Below are positions 1 to 9,657 of a stretch of 64,000 nucleotides of DNA, piece after piece. The position numbers were made by a program, and so were the translations under genes. The notes beneath the pieces were generated by a model. It saw only the letters and a program-made list of their open reading frames with translations, was not told the origin of the DNA and did no database searches. This DNA comes from Rhodohalobacter sulfatireducens (GTDB lineage Bacteria > Bacteroidota > Rhodothermia > Balneolales > Balneolaceae): the NCBI RefSeq assembly GCF_022012475.1, contig NZ_JAKLWS010000008.1:108566-172565 (forward strand), read 5' to 3'. How positions within the stretch are numbered: position 1 is the stretch's first letter; each line of letters starts with the position of its first letter.

Positions 1-311
1 GACATCACGCACTGGCACTAAGTGATCCCATCAGCCACGACGAATTGATGAAGATGAATGAGGAGAACCTGGAAGAGATGCGGAACACGCTTTCTGACAG
101 TACTCGCGAAGACTCCGAAATAATTATCACTTTTGGAACACCCGGGAAGGAGATTATTCAGACTATTGAAGAGCGTGGGATTACGTTGGCGGTATTGGGA
201 AGCCAGGGGAAAGGGTTTGTCCACGAATTTTTCCTTGGCGGGGTGAGTACCCAGGTCACGCGCTTCAGCAAAATACCTGTTTTATTAATTCCGGCGGAAA
301 GAGAACAATAA
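1..311 (+). CDS. universal stress protein family, C-terminal part (cut by window start)
   Basis: The frame is open from base 3 to the stop at 309-311, so the gene begins before the window; an internal ATG at 45 is unlikely to be the real start. The visible ~100 residues end in the pattern VLGSQGKGFVHEFFLGGVS followed by a hydrophobic strand PVLLIP. This matches the G-x2-G-x9-G-S/T nucleotide-binding loop and last beta strand of the UspA fold. Usp proteins are cytoplasmic ATP/AMP-binding stress proteins, often tandem two-domain; whether this one has one or two domains cannot be seen. It converges on the AbgT transporter gene with a 27-bp gap and no obvious terminator. Confidence 0.8.
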   Translation, partial: HHALALSDPISHDELMKMNEENLEEMRNTLSDSTREDSEIIITFGTPGKEIIQTIEERGITLAVLGSQGKGFVHEFFLGGVSTQVTRFSKIPVLLIPAEREQ

Positions 312-338
312 TTTTTTCTTTAATTCGGGAATAAATGA

Positions 339-2063
339 TTACATGCCTTCTTGTAATTCAGGCGATATGCTTTCAATCATATAATAGGTAGGCGCTTCGG
401 GACCCACGGGAAAACCCAAACCAAATACCCAGACATAGAACAGAATCATCCATCCAAGGAAGAAGAATATACTATACGGAAGCATCATAGAGATAATAGT
501 TCCGATTCCGAGATCTTTATCATACCGGTTGGCAAATGCCAGGATCAGCCCGAAGTAACTCATCATTGGCGTGATGATATTCGTTACTGAATCGCCTATT
601 CGATATGCAGCCTGAATCACCTCCGGGCTATATCCGATTAGCATAAGCATTGGAACAAATATCGGCGCGGTAACCGCCCACTGTGCTGACGCCGATCCAA
701 GCATTAAATTCACAGACCCCGAAACAAGAATAAAACCGATAAAGATGATTGGGCCTGTCATACCAATATCCTGCAAAAACTGAGCTCCTTTAACGGCAAA
801 TATTTGGCCTAGATTACTCCACCCAAAGTAGGCTACAAACTGAGCAGCAAAAAATACGATGACAATATAGAGTCCCAGTGTAGACATTGCCTGGGACATC
901 CCTTTAATGACATCGCGATCGTTTTTCATAGTTCCCATTACCCGTCCGTAAACAAATCCCGGGATAAGAAAACAGATGAAAATAAATGTTACAATACCAT
1001 CTAAAAACGGAGAGTTCAGCATTTCTCCTGTCTCAGGATTTCTCAATACGCCATTTTCCGGAACTATTGTTAAAGCCAAAACAACAAACATCAGGAGAAC
1101 GGATAATCCAGTCCACTTTAAAGCTTTGATCTCTTGAGCTGACAATGGATCCATAGAAGCTTCTTCAGAGAGATCTTCCATTGCCATCTCTTCGCTATAA
1201 GTTCCAAGTTTGGGTTCAACTATTCTCAGCGTTACAAATGTCCCCAGCCCAGTAATCAAAAATGTGCTGATAAACATAAAATACCAGTTTACAGCTGCAT
1301 GGATTGAATACTCGGGATCGATCAGATTTGCCGCCTCCTGTGTGAGGCCGGCAAGAAGCGGATCAATTGTTCCTATAAGGAGATTTGCACTATATCCTCC
1401 CGAAACACAGGCAAAAGCACATGCCAGTCCGGCAAGCGGATGCCGGCCCATAGAATGAAATATCACAGCCGCAAGCGGAACTAAAACAACATACCCCATC
1501 TCTGAGGCAGTATTGGATACGACGGCTGCGAAACAGATGGCAATAGTAACCAGGTTCTTCGGAGTGATCACAAAATTTATCACCCGGTAATATATACCTG
1601 CAAACCCACCCTTATCTGTTCCTTTTGGTTTAAAAGAAGCTGCTTTTAAGACAATCCCGCGAATACAAGCCCCAATAAGTCCCGAATGTTCGGCGACACC
1701 TACACCCAGAAGGGCCACAAGCACTACACCCAAGGGAGCAAAACTGGTAAAATTGTCTACCAGGTTTACAACGATTCTTCTCAAACCCTCTCCGTTTAAG
1801 AGACTGACCGGTTCTATAATTCCATCCGGAGCTCTTCCCGGTGCACCTTCCGGCCTTGGATCCGGTGCCGACCAATCAAGCCAGTCCGCAATGCCACTGA
1901 AAAGAACTACCCCAAGGGCAAAAAGTGCGAACAACGTAACCGGGTGCGGTAATAAATTTCCCAGCCACTCAACGAAGTCAAGAAATCGCGTGAAAAGTGT
2001 TTTTTTGTCGTCTCTTTCCGGAGGTGTAGTTTTTTCAATATTCCTTTTTTTGGTACTTTCCAT
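339..2063 (-). CDS. AbgT family transporter (inner membrane)
   Basis: The 574-residue polytopic membrane protein has a charged cytoplasmic N-terminus of about 20 residues, then roughly a dozen hydrophobic segments. It carries family-typical stretches such as GVGVAEHSGLIGA, SEMGYVVLVPLAA, VSGSVNLMLGSASAQWAV and AAYRIGDSVTNIITPMMSY. AbgT proteins move p-aminobenzoyl-glutamate or, in characterised MtrF/YdaH, export sulfonamides using the proton gradient; the real substrate here is unknown. A paralogue of similar length lies at the other end of the window. ATG start at 2063; no partner peptidase gene is directly attached, though a broken M20 peptidase lies at 8.3-9.7 kb. Confidence 0.92.
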   Translation of the reverse strand: MESTKKRNIEKTTPPERDDKKTLFTRFLDFVEWLGNLLPHPVTLFALFALGVVLFSGIADWLDWSAPDPRPEGAPGRAPDGIIEPVSLLNGEGLRRIVVNLVDNFTSFAPLGVVLVALLGVGVAEHSGLIGACIRGIVLKAASFKPKGTDKGGFAGIYYRVINFVITPKNLVTIAICFAAVVSNTASEMGYVVLVPLAAVIFHSMGRHPLAGLACAFACVSGGYSANLLIGTIDPLLAGLTQEAANLIDPEYSIHAAVNWYFMFISTFLITGLGTFVTLRIVEPKLGTYSEEMAMEDLSEEASMDPLSAQEIKALKWTGLSVLLMFVVLALTIVPENGVLRNPETGEMLNSPFLDGIVTFIFICFLIPGFVYGRVMGTMKNDRDVIKGMSQAMSTLGLYIVIVFFAAQFVAYFGWSNLGQIFAVKGAQFLQDIGMTGPIIFIGFILVSGSVNLMLGSASAQWAVTAPIFVPMLMLIGYSPEVIQAAYRIGDSVTNIITPMMSYFGLILAFANRYDKDLGIGTIISMMLPYSIFFFLGWMILFYVWVFGLGFPVGPEAPTYYMIESISPELQEGM

Positions 2064-2138
2064 TGCGTTGGAATAGGTTTTTTGCCTTAAAAGATAGGTT
2101 CAGGAGATTTAATAAAATTATTTACATCATATCGATTA

Positions 2139-2498
2139 TCATGATGCTTTTATTGTATTGGCGGGTTTAAAAACCTGTTTAAATAGAGTTCCTGTAAGTG
2201 TAGCAATACCTCCGACAAGAGCTGCAATTAAAAATGTGGCCAACAGAATAATCCAATGAGATCCGATACCCATCATCTCTGCGATCCTGGATGAGAGGAT
2301 TGAGTCGTTGGCAATATCGATGTAGAGAGCCTGCAAGAACCATGCAAATCCACATGCGAAAAACCCGGTTATGAATGCTCTGAATCCACCCTCCAACAAC
2401 CAGGCCCCAAAAATCAACCCCGGGATAACGATTCCCCACCAGGGCAGGAAAAGTGTTAAAAACCAAGAAAAAAACAGAATTGCGATGAAAGCGCGCAT
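2139..2498 (-). CDS. small hypothetical membrane protein
   Basis: The 119-residue protein has about four hydrophobic segments: residues 1-15, 20-45, 48-60 and 82-105. The N-terminus reads MRAFIAILFFSWFLTLFLPW. I do not recognise a named family; proteins of this size and pattern occur as conserved inner-membrane proteins in Bacteroidota relatives. It is transcribed in the same direction as the AbgT gene 75 bp downstream and could share its transcript. An overlapping 127-codon frame in the same strand looks like a shadow because its composition is cysteine- and arginine-rich and lacks membrane periodicity. Confidence 0.65.
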   Translation of the reverse strand: MRAFIAILFFSWFLTLFLPWWGIVIPGLIFGAWLLEGGFRAFITGFFACGFAWFLQALYIDIANDSILSSRIAEMMGIGSHWIILLATFLIAALVGGIATLTGTLFKQVFKPANTIKAS

Positions 2499-2724
2499 TG
2501 AAATATTGTTTATTCAAAAATCTTATTGATAATATGGCTTTGAGGTTAAAACTCAAACACAAAACCAGCTGATGGAATCACCTAAACAGAAATCATTTCC
2601 CTTTATGAATAGATCTTTTGTACGACACCTTCATTTTGATCTGATATCGATTATTCTGATCTTAACAGGTACTATTTTCAAGATGAAAATAGTTCGTAAT
2701 ATTTAAAATAAAGTGGTCTGAATC

Positions 2725-4473
2725 ATGGCAAAGGTTGAAGTTGAAATGCCCCAAATGGGAGAGTCCGTTATGGAGGGAACCGTTATCGAATGGAAAAAGA
2801 AGGTAGGGGATGCGGTTGAAGTGGATGAAACACTCCTTGAGATCGCAACGGACAAGGTAGATACAGAAGTACCTTCACCTGAAGCCGGGGTTTTAGTAGA
2901 AATTTTGGTTGAAGAAGATGAAACTGTAGAAGTAGGCCAGGTCATTGCCGTGATCGATACAGAAGGAGAACCTTTCGAGAGCAGCGATGATTCATCAACT
3001 AGCGACGAGGCTAAAGATGAAACGACTGAAGAACCAGATGAATCAGAACAAGAGGAAAAAACAGAAGAACCTGTTGAGTCCGATACATCGTCCGACGGCC
3101 AGGATGAGGGAGAACGCATTGAAGTTGAAATGCCGCAGATGGGCGAATCTGTAATGGAAGGAACGGTTATTGAATGGGCCAAAGAAGTAGGCGATAAAGT
3201 TGAAGTGGATGAAACACTTCTTGAGATAGCCACAGATAAAGTTGATACTGAAGTCCCCTCCCCTTCTGAAGGATATCTCGCTGAAATTTTAGTTGAAGAG
3301 GGTGATACAGTTGAAGTTGGACAAACTATTGCCATCATAACCACAGGAAAACCTTCTGGTGCTTCAAAAACAGCGGAAAAAGAACAGAAAACCGAAAAAA
3401 CCTCAGCAACCAAACAAACAAGTAATGGGAAAGCCAAAAGTGCTGAAAAAGTAGCTGACGGTACCTCCAAACCACAGCGGAAAGGGTCCGACGGCCGTTT
3501 CTATTCACCCTTAGTGCGATCTATTGCCAGTGAAGAGGGTATCAGCCAGGAAGAGCTCGAATCCATTGAAGGAAGCGGTAAAGACGGTCGCGTTTCGAAG
3601 GAGGATATTCTCTCCTATGTTAAAGATAAAAAAGCCGGGAAAATTGAAACATCACCTGCCGCAGAAGGAAAAGAAAAAATTGCAAAAGCAGCCGGGAAAA
3701 CCGGAGAGAAAGGTAAAATTTCGGCCGGAGAGCTGAATGTGCAACGTCCTCACGAAAATGTAGAGATTGTTAAAATGGATCGTATGCGGAAGGTGATTGC
3801 CGAGCACATGGTGCGATCTAAGCAAACATCAGCACATGTTACCACCTTCAGCGATGTGGATGTGAGTAACATTGTGAAGTGGCGTGAGGCTAACAAACAA
3901 AAATTCTACGAACAGACGGGGCTCAAACTTACATACACACCGATATTTCTGGAAGCATTTATACAGGCAATCGGTGAATTTCCACTGATAAACAGCTCAG
4001 TAGACGGAGATGAAATTCATCTCAAAAAAGATATCAACTTTGGCCTGGCAGTTGCGCTGGGTGAAGGCGGAAAAGGCGGGCTGATTGTTCCGGTTATCAA
4101 ACAGGCTCAAAATAAGAACCTGGCCGGCATTGCGAAGGCAGTTCACGATTTAGCTAATAAAGCTCGAAACAAAGATCTCAACCCTGATGACCTTGTAGGC
4201 GGAACTATTACCCTAACAAATTACGGAAGCGTTGGCAACCTGATGGGAACACCGATTATCAATCAACCCCAGGTAGCTATTCTGGGGACGGGTGTGATCG
4301 AAAAACGCCCTGTCGTTCTGGAAACCGACCAGGGAGATGTAATTGCAATCCGCCATAAGATGTACTTATCGATGAGTTACGATCACCGAATTATTGATGG
4401 AGCCCACGGTGGTGCATTTATGAGCCGGGTAAAAGAACTACTCGAAAATTTCGATACAGACCGTGCGATTTAA
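2725..4473 (+). CDS. 2-oxoacid dehydrogenase complex E2 (dihydrolipoamide acyltransferase), two lipoyl domains
   Basis: The 582-residue protein has tandem lipoyl domains (about 1-80 and 131-210), with lipoyl lysines K44 and K172 in identical EIATDKVDTEVPSP contexts. The linkers are acidic or Ala/Lys-rich. A peripheral-subunit-binding domain lies around residues 257-300 (FYSPLVRSIASEEGI) and a CAT domain from about 345. The active-site signature SYDHRIIDG places the catalytic His at about 554 and Asp at 558. It transfers acyl groups to CoA in a 2-oxoacid dehydrogenase complex. Whether it serves pyruvate, 2-oxoglutarate or branched-chain ketoacids cannot be told, because no E1 or E3 gene is adjacent. 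The two lipoyl domains are near-duplicates even at DNA level. Confidence 0.93.
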   Translation: MAKVEVEMPQMGESVMEGTVIEWKKKVGDAVEVDETLLEIATDKVDTEVPSPEAGVLVEILVEEDETVEVGQVIAVIDTEGEPFESSDDSSTSDEAKDETTEEPDESEQEEKTEEPVESDTSSDGQDEGERIEVEMPQMGESVMEGTVIEWAKEVGDKVEVDETLLEIATDKVDTEVPSPSEGYLAEILVEEGDTVEVGQTIAIITTGKPSGASKTAEKEQKTEKTSATKQTSNGKAKSAEKVADGTSKPQRKGSDGRFYSPLVRSIASEEGISQEELESIEGSGKDGRVSKEDILSYVKDKKAGKIETSPAAEGKEKIAKAAGKTGEKGKISAGELNVQRPHENVEIVKMDRMRKVIAEHMVRSKQTSAHVTTFSDVDVSNIVKWREANKQKFYEQTGLKLTYTPIFLEAFIQAIGEFPLINSSVDGDEIHLKKDINFGLAVALGEGGKGGLIVPVIKQAQNKNLAGIAKAVHDLANKARNKDLNPDDLVGGTITLTNYGSVGNLMGTPIINQPQVAILGTGVIEKRPVVLETDQGDVIAIRHKMYLSMSYDHRIIDGAHGGAFMSRVKELLENFDTDRAI

Positions 4474-4516
4474 ATACGACTCTTGATGGCTTCTATCTTC
4501 TACCGTAAAAATGTTT

Positions 4517-4541
4517 GGCGCAAGCGTCTCGCTTGTACCGA
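4517..4541. repeat. dispersed palindrome GCAAGCGTCTCGCTTG
   Basis: The core is AAGCG-TCT-CGCTT, a short inverted repeat. A close copy lies at about 62162-62185 in an otherwise non-coding repeat cluster (GCAAGCGTCCCGCTTG). Its presence here, between E2 and the lipoprotein signal of the next gene, suggests this stretch is intergenic, although the downstream frame happens to be open through it. Confidence 0.6.
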
Positions 4542-4560
4542 TTACGGCAATTTGTCACAA

Positions 4561-6747
4561 GTGAGGATATTTACGTCATCTACATGGTATCTTCTGATTC
4601 TATTTGTCTTCTCATCCTTTCTGTTTTCATGTACCGAGAAAATTAACAAAATCGGCGCATCAGAAGACTGGAAAGTTTCCCTTGGTGACAAATACAGCAG
4701 CCAGTATTCACATCTCGATCAGATCACCCGCGAAAATGTGGATCAGCTTGAAGTTGCCTGGACCTACCGCAGCGGTGATGCAGATACCCTGGCAAATTCT
4801 CAAATCCAGGCCAATCCTCTGATTATCGACGGGACTCTTTATTCCACGACTCCCCGCTTGAATGTTGTTGCTCTCGATGCCGCAACGGGCAACGAAAAGT
4901 GGCGGTTCAACCCCTTCCCTGATTCACTTGAAATTCAAACCTGGCTGAATGTAAATCGCGGGGTTACCTATTGGGAAAACGGTAACGACAAACGCATTCT
5001 GTTTACTGCCGGGCCTGAACTTTATGCAATTGATGCGTCCAACGGTGAGCTTGTTGAATCGTTTGGAGAGGAAGGCACAAGCAGCCTGAAAGCCGGATTC
5101 CCGGGCCGTGCAGAAGATCTTTACGTCGTTACGACATCCCCCGGAATTGTATTCGAAAACTTGATCATCATTGGGTCTCGTGTTTCAGAGGGATCGGATG
5201 CGGCACCGGGCGATATACGTGCATTCAACGTTCGAACCGGGGAACTAGAATGGACATTTCATACGATCCCACATCCCGGTGAATTTGGTTATGATACCTG
5301 GGAAGACCCTGATGCCTGGCAAAAAATGGGAGGAGCCAATAGCTGGCCGGGAATGGCTTTGGATGAAGAACGCGGTATTGTTTACGTCCCAACAGGCTCT
5401 GCCTCTCCTGATTTTTACGGTGGAAATCGAAAAGGATCTAACTTGTTTGCCAACTCCCTGCTGGCATTGGATGCTTCAACTGGTAAACGAATCTGGCATT
5501 ATCAAACCGTTCATCATGACTTATGGGATCGGGATCTGCCCTCAGCCCCCAACCTTGTAACGGTCACGCACGATGGTGAGGAGATAGACGCCGTATCTCA
5601 AACCACAAAAACAGGTTTTATCTTTCTGTTTGATCGTGAAACCGGCGAGCCTCTTTTCCCTATTGAAGAAACGGAAGTGCCCACGGATACAAATTTGGAA
5701 GGTGAAGAAGTTTGGCCCACCCAGCCAATACCTGTCAAACCTGAACCTATGACCCGTCAGCACCTGCCCGACTCGGCAATCAATCCGTACGTTTCTGAAG
5801 AGATACAAGCGGATTTGAAAAACCAGTTACAAACTCTGAATCGAGCACATATGTATGAACCGCCATCACTTAAAGGTACATTAATGGTTCCAGGTTACGA
5901 TGGGGGTGCAGAATGGGGTGGCAGTGCATTCGATCCTGAAACCGGAATTCTATATGTGAACAGCAACGAAGTGCCGTGGACACTTACGATGGTTCCAGCT
6001 GAAACCCAATCAAGAGGGTCAGCCGAAAATTCAATTGCATTTGGGCAGAGCACTTATATGAGCTACTGTATCGCATGTCATGGACCGGACCGCCAAGGAA
6101 CAGGAAATAACCCAACCCTGATCGGTGTAGACGATTTGTATACTCCCCAAGAAATGCTGGAACTCATTAACACAGGCCGGCGAATGATGCCCGGCTTCAA
6201 TCACCTTTCTGAGAATCGAAAGAAATCTGTTGTCAATTTTCTTATTGATGAAACTCATTTTGATGTCGATTTTACCGAATCAGATAAACAGGAGTTGACA
6301 GCGGAGTCCGAGTCCTCTCCATATGTTATGACAGGCTACAACAAATTTCGAACACCTGAGGGATACCCCGCCAGCAGCCCGCCATGGGGTACGCTGAATG
6401 CCATTAATTTGAATACGGGCGAATATGTATGGAAAATTCCATTTGGTGAATATCCTGAATTGGCTGAGCAGGGAGTCCCAACAACGGGAACTGAAAATTA
6501 CGGCGGCCCCGTTGTAACCGCAGGTGGCGTACTCTTTATTGCAGCCACACTTGACGAAAAAATCCGGGCATTCGACAAAGAAACAGGCAATCTGTTGTGG
6601 GAATATAAGCTTCCGGTAGCCGGATACGCCACTCCCAGCGTATATTCAGTAGATGGAAAACAATACGTGGTAATTGCCTGTGGAGGAGGAAAACTCGGAA
6701 CTAAATCAGGAGATTACTATATCGCTTTTGCCCTTCCAAATTCATAG
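4561..6747 (+). CDS. PQQ-dependent dehydrogenase with embedded cytochrome c domain, lipoprotein
   Basis: From the GTG at 4561 the 728-residue product begins with a textbook lipoprotein signal: short n-region, hydrophobic YLLILFVFSSFLF, and lipobox FLFSC with Cys24. The frame stays open upstream to TTG 4483/ATG 4486, but that part runs through a dispersed palindrome and would bury the signal peptide. The body is an eight-bladed PQQ propeller (tryptophan-docking motifs such as LDAATGNEKWRF and DKETGNLLWEYKLP). A c-type haem site CIACH at about residues 503-507 is inserted in it, with a likely Met ligand in GRRMMPGF. It resembles quinoprotein glucose/alcohol dehydrogenases that oxidise sugars or alcohols at the outer face of the periplasmic membrane. 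The substrate is not determinable. Confidence 0.88.
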   Translation: MRIFTSSTWYLLILFVFSSFLFSCTEKINKIGASEDWKVSLGDKYSSQYSHLDQITRENVDQLEVAWTYRSGDADTLANSQIQANPLIIDGTLYSTTPRLNVVALDAATGNEKWRFNPFPDSLEIQTWLNVNRGVTYWENGNDKRILFTAGPELYAIDASNGELVESFGEEGTSSLKAGFPGRAEDLYVVTTSPGIVFENLIIIGSRVSEGSDAAPGDIRAFNVRTGELEWTFHTIPHPGEFGYDTWEDPDAWQKMGGANSWPGMALDEERGIVYVPTGSASPDFYGGNRKGSNLFANSLLALDASTGKRIWHYQTVHHDLWDRDLPSAPNLVTVTHDGEEIDAVSQTTKTGFIFLFDRETGEPLFPIEETEVPTDTNLEGEEVWPTQPIPVKPEPMTRQHLPDSAINPYVSEEIQADLKNQLQTLNRAHMYEPPSLKGTLMVPGYDGGAEWGGSAFDPETGILYVNSNEVPWTLTMVPAETQSRGSAENSIAFGQSTYMSYCIACHGPDRQGTGNNPTLIGVDDLYTPQEMLELINTGRRMMPGFNHLSENRKKSVVNFLIDETHFDVDFTESDKQELTAESESSPYVMTGYNKFRTPEGYPASSPPWGTLNAINLNTGEYVWKIPFGEYPELAEQGVPTTGTENYGGPVVTAGGVLFIAATLDEKIRAFDKETGNLLWEYKLPVAGYATPSVYSVDGKQYVVIACGGGKLGTKSGDYYIAFALPNS

Positions 6748-6782
6748 GTTTCAAAAAAGATCTCCGCATAAATAAATAATTT

Positions 6783-7631
6783 ATGGACGTATTTTCTGAA
6801 ATTGATTCTATAAGATCATTCATCAAAAAAAAGAAGACAGAAGCGAAAACAATTGGATTTGTTCCCACGATGGGTTCACTCCATGAGGGTCATCTCTCAC
6901 TGATAAAAATTGCTGCAGAAAAGGCTGATGAAGTAATTGTATCAATCTACGTTAACCCTGAGCAGTTTGGGCCGGATGAAGATTTCGAACAGTATCCGCG
7001 TGAGTTGGATTCCGATCTGGAAAAGTGTGAAGAGCTTGGTGTCTCAGCAGTATTCACGCCTTCGGATGAGAACATGTATGGTTATACACAATATCTTCGG
7101 ATTGAGATCGATAAATTGAACAGATACATTGACGGAGGATCTAGACCCGGATTCTTTGAGGGCATATTATTGGTAGTTAATAAACTGTTTAACATCATTG
7201 AGCCGGATTTTGCCGTATTTGGACAAAAGGATATCCAGCAGTTTATTATCCTCCAGCAAATGGTCACGGAGTTCAATCACGGTGTTGAACTGGTAATGGG
7301 GCCTATTATTCGGGCAAACGACGGATTGGCCCTAAGCAGCCGAAATGCATACCTTAGCGAAGAGGAACGACAAAAAGCTCCGAGTTTATACAGAAGCCTC
7401 CAATATATTGAAAAACAGATTGCCGGAGGGGTTGACAAACCAAAGCTTTTGTTGGCACATCAGAAGAGCGAATTGGAAGCAAAAGGTTTAGAAATTGATT
7501 ATCTTAATCTTTTTGATAAAAAAACGTTAAAGCCTGCGGAAACGTTAATTAAAGATGAACAATATATTATAGCCGGTGCCGTATGGTTAGGAGTTACCCG
7601 GCTTATAGACAACATTTTGATTGAATTATAA
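6783..7631 (+). CDS. panC: pantothenate synthetase
   Basis: The enzyme condenses pantoate with beta-alanine using ATP, in vitamin B5/CoA biosynthesis. The 282-residue length is normal. The HIGH-like nucleotide motif is PTMGSLHEGH near residue 30, and the pantoate/ATP-contacting stretches VSIYVNPEQFGP and FGQKDIQQ are present, as is LSSRNAYLS, the KMSKS-equivalent loop. It lies 12 bp before panD, which makes its beta-alanine substrate, so the two form a functional operon. The 35-bp gap from the PQQ dehydrogenase suggests possible co-transcription. Confidence 0.97.
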   Translation: MDVFSEIDSIRSFIKKKKTEAKTIGFVPTMGSLHEGHLSLIKIAAEKADEVIVSIYVNPEQFGPDEDFEQYPRELDSDLEKCEELGVSAVFTPSDENMYGYTQYLRIEIDKLNRYIDGGSRPGFFEGILLVVNKLFNIIEPDFAVFGQKDIQQFIILQQMVTEFNHGVELVMGPIIRANDGLALSSRNAYLSEEERQKAPSLYRSLQYIEKQIAGGVDKPKLLLAHQKSELEAKGLEIDYLNLFDKKTLKPAETLIKDEQYIIAGAVWLGVTRLIDNILIEL

Positions 7632-7643
7632 GATTTTTTTGAT

Positions 7644-8060
7644 ATGAAACTTTCGATGTTCAAATCCAAACTACACCAGATGAAGGTCACCGAGGCCAAC
7701 CTCATGTATGAAGGGAGCATCACAATTGATGAAGACCTGTTGGATATGGCCAACATCCTTCCGTATGAAAAAGTCTCAGTAGTGAATATCACGAACGGTT
7801 CACGGCTTGAAACATACACTATTCCCGGTGAGAGAGGCAGCCGAATCTGTTGTATGAATGGTGCTGCCGCCCGCCTGACTCAGGTTAATGATCGAATAAT
7901 TGTAATTTCATTCGCTGAAATGGAACCTGAAGAGGCACAAAATCATAAACCTACTGTGGTAGTTGTGGATGAAAACAATGAGCCTCAAAAAATTCTTGAA
8001 CAAAATGTTCACGGAAAATCATTTGATCTCGAGAGCGGCCTAATTGAGTCGCCTAATTAA
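7644..8060 (+). CDS. panD: aspartate 1-decarboxylase (pyruvoyl enzyme)
   Basis: The enzyme converts L-aspartate to beta-alanine for pantothenate. The self-cleavage site is visible as YEGSITID, with Gly24-Ser25 giving the pyruvoyl group. The catalytic Lys9/Tyr58-type context and NGAAARL stretch are present. The 138-residue length is slightly longer than the 126 of E. coli because of an extended C-terminus (DVENGS-like tail replaced by [13 protein letters not shown]). It is the last gene before a strong terminator. Confidence 0.97.
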   Translation: MKLSMFKSKLHQMKVTEANLMYEGSITIDEDLLDMANILPYEKVSVVNITNGSRLETYTIPGERGSRICCMNGAAARLTQVNDRIIVISFAEMEPEEAQNHKPTVVVVDENNEPQKILEQNVHGKSFDLESGLIESPN

Positions 8061-8084
8061 ACGATGTTGTTTAGATCGAAAAAA

Positions 8085-8118
8085 AAGCCCGTTCTGATTT
8101 TTCGTAACGGGCTTTTTT
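8085..8118. terminator. rho-independent terminator after panD (probably bidirectional)
   Basis: A nine-bp stem AAGCCCGTT/AACGGGCTT (8085-8093 and 8106-8114) is followed by a T-run, and an A-run precedes it. It can therefore end transcripts from both panD and the convergent M20 gene. Confidence 0.88.
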
Positions 8119-8257
8119 GATTTTTTAAACAGCATATCTTCTTATAACGTTATTGGATGAGTATAGATGAACACAACAGTGTTCAACTCGTTAACTCATC
8201 TGTTGAACGTCCATGAGCCATTTTCATCCCTCACTGTCCCATGAAAGAAAGATTCTG

Positions 8258-9657
8258 TCACTCCACAAAATCAGGGAGAATTTCAAAAAACCTGGCGGAG
8301 GTTTTAATTCCTCTCTGGAAGTCCTTCAAAGAGAAGCTTTCATTGGGTGAATGAAGTGCATCTTTTGTAAGACCAAAACCCATCAGGATTGAATTCACAC
8401 CCAAAACTTTTTTAAAATCGGCCACGATTGGTATAGATCCACCTTCGCGGGAAAATAATACCTCTTTTTGATATACATCCTCAAAAGCTTTTGCGGCAGC
8501 TTTCAACCCATAATAATCCAGGTCGATAACAATTGGATATCCGCCGTGATGCTCTTTTACTTCTATCTCTACCGTATCGGGAGCTAGCGACGAGACATAC
8601 TCTTTAAAAAGCTTCGCTATTTTATTGGGATCTTGGTTTGGCACCAGTCGCATACTCACTTACTCACTTTGGCGCCGGCTTTGGCAGGTAATACTGTCTT
8701 GGCACCTTCGCCCTGGTATCCGCTCCACAAACCATTTACATCCAGGGAAGGACGAGCCGTTGTTCTTTCGTGCGTATTGTAGCCCTCTTCACCATCAACT
8801 TCATTTAGATCAAGATTTTTTTTGAATGCCTCTTCATCAAACGGGAGTTCATGAATTGCCTCTCGCTGTTCTTCCGTTAACGGCTCAACATCATCATAGA
8901 ATCCCGGTATACTGATTTTACCGTTACCGTTTTTCAATTTTGATACAATTTCACACAAAAGGTTTGCTGGATTTTCTACAGCCCCCCCGTAAACTCCCGA
9001 ATGCAGGTCTCTGTTCGGGCCTGTCACTTCGAGTTCCATGTAAGCCAATCCTCTCAGGCCATACGTAATTGACGGCTGATCTTCACCGAACATAGCGGTG
9101 TCAGAAATCAGGACCATATCACATGAAAGCAGATCTTTATGTGCTTTGATAAAAGGAATCAGGTTTGGTGAGCCGATCTCCTCCTCCCCTTCAAGAATAA
9201 ATTTAACATTCACCGGAAGCTCTGTGCCGGTTTTCATATACGACTCGATTGCCTTGATATGCGTGAATGACTGTCCTTTATCATCACTCGCACCACGAGC
9301 ATAAACCCGTCCATTTTTTACAGTCGGTTCAAAAGGCGGGGTATTCCAGAGCATATCCGGATCCGATGGTTGAACATCATAGTGCCCATATACGAGAACT
9401 GTAGGTTGATCGTCATGTTGGCACTTTTCAGCTGTAACAATAGGGTGGCCGGGGGTCTCATGCATTGTCACACGATCCAGCCCAATACTCTCAAATTGTT
9501 TAGTTAGAAATTTAGCGGCCTCCTTAACATCGTCTTTATTTTGTGAGGAGGTGCTAATGCTCGGGATACGAAGCAGTTCAAATAGTTCTTCTCGGAATTT
9601 TTTTTCGTTTGCGTCTATATATTCTTGCAGCTTATTCATTACAAAATGAGGATTCAA
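8258..9657 (-). pseudogene. M20 family dipeptidase, frame broken by 8-bp duplication
   Basis: Two reading frames together make one M20/M28-fold dipeptidase of about 463 residues, the normal length. Residues 1-333 run from 9657 down to a stop near 8656. The rest (133 codons, RLVPNQDPNKIAKLF onward) is in another frame. The N-part has the zinc-site motifs GHYDVQP, GASDDKGQ and EGEEEIGS; the C-part has the end of the dimerisation domain and the last catalytic region. At the junction the octamer TACTCACT (plus strand) stands twice in a row. Removing one copy restores GCC AAA GTG AGT ATG CGA, reading AKVSMRL as expected for the family. The product would hydrolyse dipeptides. It could be a true pseudogene, a slippage switch or a sequencing/assembly error. 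Confidence 0.88.
8653..8668. repeat. perfect 8-bp tandem duplication in the M20 gene
   Basis: The sequence TACTCACTTACTCACT, two adjacent copies of an octamer, sits exactly where the M20 reading frame breaks. Eight is not a multiple of three, so the extra copy causes the frameshift. Confidence 0.92.

Noticed and set aside
2703..3470. 255-codon frame on the minus strand inside the E2 gene
   Set aside because: It is the antisense shadow of the acidic lipoyl linkers: Ser/Thr-rich low complexity, repeated because the two lipoyl domains are repeated, and fully covered by a convincing E2 protein.
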